From an uncultured Planctomycetaceae bacterium (lineage in GTDB: Bacteria; Planctomycetota; Planctomycetia; Planctomycetales; Planctomycetaceae), in contig CALSLT010000042.1 in the NCBI GenBank assembly GCA_943787265.1, forward strand, positions 1 to 64,000: DNA of 64,000 bases. Reading direction: 5' to 3'. How positions within the stretch are numbered: position 1 is the stretch's first letter; each line of letters begins with the position of its first letter. The position numbers and the translations under genes are program-made. Below the pieces are notes generated by a model that saw nothing but the letters and a program-made list of their open reading frames with translations, made no database searches and was not told where the DNA came from. Below, piece after piece: positions 62,762-64,000 of the stretch.

Positions 62762-64000
62762 CTACTGAAAGATTCGCCCGGCATAGCCAACGACCTTCGA
62801 GGTATCTCCCGTTCGATCAGCCGACGTCGCATACCCAACCTGACGCGACTGATGAAGGCTGCCGAGTTTCTTAAGCGTCTTCAGGACGATTACGGCGGGA
62901 ATCATGCCGCACATGCTAATGTGGTTTGCTCGGCATGTTTGAAACAGTGCGTCTTCGTCGAGCCGGTCCAGGTCCGCCAGAGCCAGTGCATCCAGCCGAC
63001 GAGTCTCTTCGTCGTTCGCGTAGTGGTTCATGTCGCTTGAGATGAGCAGCAGCGGCGGTTCATCCATTTCACGAATCACCCCTGCGAGTTCGTCAGCAAA
63101 CCGCTCGCAATTCTGAAGATTTCCACCGCCGACCGTGATGCCGACGACCTGCGTCTCTGGTGCCAGGCGAGCGATGATCGGCAGCTCGACCTCGATGCCG
63201 TGTTCTGCCTTGTGAGCGTTCGCGTCGGCTTCCAGACCGTCGATGCTTTCGACCAGTTTCATCGCTAATGCGTAATCGGAGGCAACGTTCTTTTCCGGAA
63301 GTATCCAGTTGTGATGAGGAGCGACCGCCCAGTCGGTTCCATGCGGCGTATGTTTCGGGCCGATCGCGATTATCCGCTTCGGGATTCGGACTCGCTTCAG
63401 GACGTCGGCTGCCAGCTTTCCTGAAAACTGCCAACCAGCGTGCGGAACCATGATCGCTTTGCACGGTTCTGGAGTCGCCTCGCCAGCAAGCATGTTGTCC
63501 AGCATCGCGTTCATCTCGGCAGGGGCCGCTGGATAGAACTTTCCAGCAACCGCAGGCGGTCGATCAGACGATCCTCGCGAAGGCTTCGGCACCGCAGAGT
63601 ACGTGACTCGCGAACTGGTCGCCTGAAAAGTCAAGCTGTAGATCATTCCGTAGGCAGGCTCGCGAACCTGGCAGGCCTGAGCGGTATCCGCAAGCACTTC
63701 CGTCGGCGACTTCTCACGATCGTAGACCCAGGCATTCTTCTGTCGCTCGTTGATCAGGAACCCTCGGTGAGCAGTATCAATTCCTTCGATCAGTGGCTGG
63801 TCGACCGTTCCGTGCATCGCCGCGTCGCTGACGACAGCGACGTCCAGTTCGAAGTTGCCGTTCAGAAAACCTCGCCGCCGCAATGTAGCCGCCGATTCTT
63901 CGCACAACGTGAACGCCGTTGACTGAAGTGGCATCAGCTCCTTCAGTGACATCCGAGCGACAGTCAACTCGTTGCCGCCGCCTGGCAACGTGATGGTCAT
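62762..64000 (-). CDS. MEMO1/AmmeMemoRadiSam system protein B, with extra N-terminal domain (5' end at or beyond window edge)
   Basis: The frame is open to the right edge (412 residues, with ATG at 64000-63998), so the true start may lie outside. The C-terminal ~260 residues are MEMO-like: PPAVAGKFYPAAPAEMNAMLDNML, AIMVPHAGWQFSGKLAADVL, RIIAIGPKHTPHGTDWAVAPHHNWILP, ADANAHKAEHGIEVELPIIARL, LLISSDMNHYANDEETRRLD, and MCGMIPAVIVLKTL. These are the metal-site His/Asp/Cys positions of the MEMO family. The N-terminal ~145 residues (LQSTAFTLCEESAATLRRRGFLNGNFELDVAVVSDAAMHG) are unusual for stand-alone MEMO. AmmeMemoRadiSam systems also include AMMECR1 and a radical-SAM protein, which may lie to the right. 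The system's function is unknown. Confidence 0.85.
   Translation of the reverse strand: MTITLPGGGNELTVARMSLKELMPLQSTAFTLCEESAATLRRRGFLNGNFELDVAVVSDAAMHGTVDQPLIEGIDTAHRGFLINERQKNAWVYDREKSPTEVLADTAQACQVREPAYGMIYSLTFQATSSRVTYSAVPKPSRGSSDRPPAVAGKFYPAAPAEMNAMLDNMLAGEATPEPCKAIMVPHAGWQFSGKLAADVLKRVRIPKRIIAIGPKHTPHGTDWAVAPHHNWILPEKNVASDYALAMKLVESIDGLEADANAHKAEHGIEVELPIIARLAPETQVVGITVGGGNLQNCERFADELAGVIREMDEPPLLLISSDMNHYANDEETRRLDALALADLDRLDEDALFQTCRANHISMCGMIPAVIVLKTLKKLGSLHQSRQVGYATSADRTGDTSKVVGYAGRIFQ

Overview
The window reads as a chromosome segment of a planctomycete (Planctomycetota). No marker RNA gene is present. The assignment rests on gene content: DUF1549/DUF1553 plus DUF1501 gene pairs, a DUF1552 protein, DUF1080 and DUF3500 proteins, several sulfatases, many Tat-exported TIM-barrel and twin-arginine proteins, and ECF sigma/anti-sigma pairs, a combination typical of marine or soil Planctomycetia. 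By eye the base composition is moderately GC-rich. I saw no tRNA, rRNA, CRISPR array or prophage.

Layout. 0-8 kb is a decayed accessory region: an IS3-family element sits between a headless beta-helix gene and a tailless sulfatase gene, followed by a GH43-like gene, a frameshifted SGNH/sialate esterase, and an anti-sigma/ECF sigma pair. A motif of about 33 bp resembling an ECF promoter occurs three times here. 8-12 kb and 16.8-21 kb carry two DUF1549/DUF1553 + DUF1501 pairs. The second follows an ECF sigma, a membrane anti-sigma candidate and a secreted coiled-coil protein. 12-14.6 kb holds two cupins (one frameshifted) and dihydroorotase. 22-23.6 kb holds a frameshifted SHD1-like protein with an acidic tail. 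24-32 kb is a co-directional catabolic cluster: Hyi-like TIM barrel, HpcH/HpaI aldolase, CoA-transferase, sulfatase, creatininase-family amidohydrolase, beta-propeller protein and DUF1080 protein. 32-35 kb is aroA-rsmB. 35-38 kb has a DUF3500 protein and the most notable gene, a deiodinase-like protein with an in-frame TGA in a TUPPF context and a hairpin 18 nt downstream (probable selenoprotein with SECIS). 38-44.5 kb has a CE15-like esterase, a large secreted hydrolase, ispD and a sulfatase. 44.6-49 kb is a complex iron-sulfur molybdoenzyme operon (TorD chaperone, four-cluster ferredoxin, Mo-bisPGD catalytic subunit). 49-54.6 kb has a zinc-ribbon membrane protein and glgC-glgB. 55-59 kb has a broken BON gene, a broken Hyi paralogue, a DUF1552 protein and an aminotransferase. 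59-64 kb has a DUF2167 protein, a membrane protein with a zinc ribbon, an alpha/beta hydrolase and a MEMO1-family protein running off the window.

How the genes fit together. Most of the window serves polysaccharide and sulfated-sugar breakdown, with exported enzymes and surface/redox proteins under ECF sigma control, plus scattered housekeeping genes (pyrC, aroA, rsmB, ispD, glgBC). At least eight probable single-base indels interrupt otherwise well-conserved genes. Several lie in short homopolymers, so sequencing error is a real alternative to gene decay. The TGA in the deiodinase-like gene is different: both sides are in the same frame.
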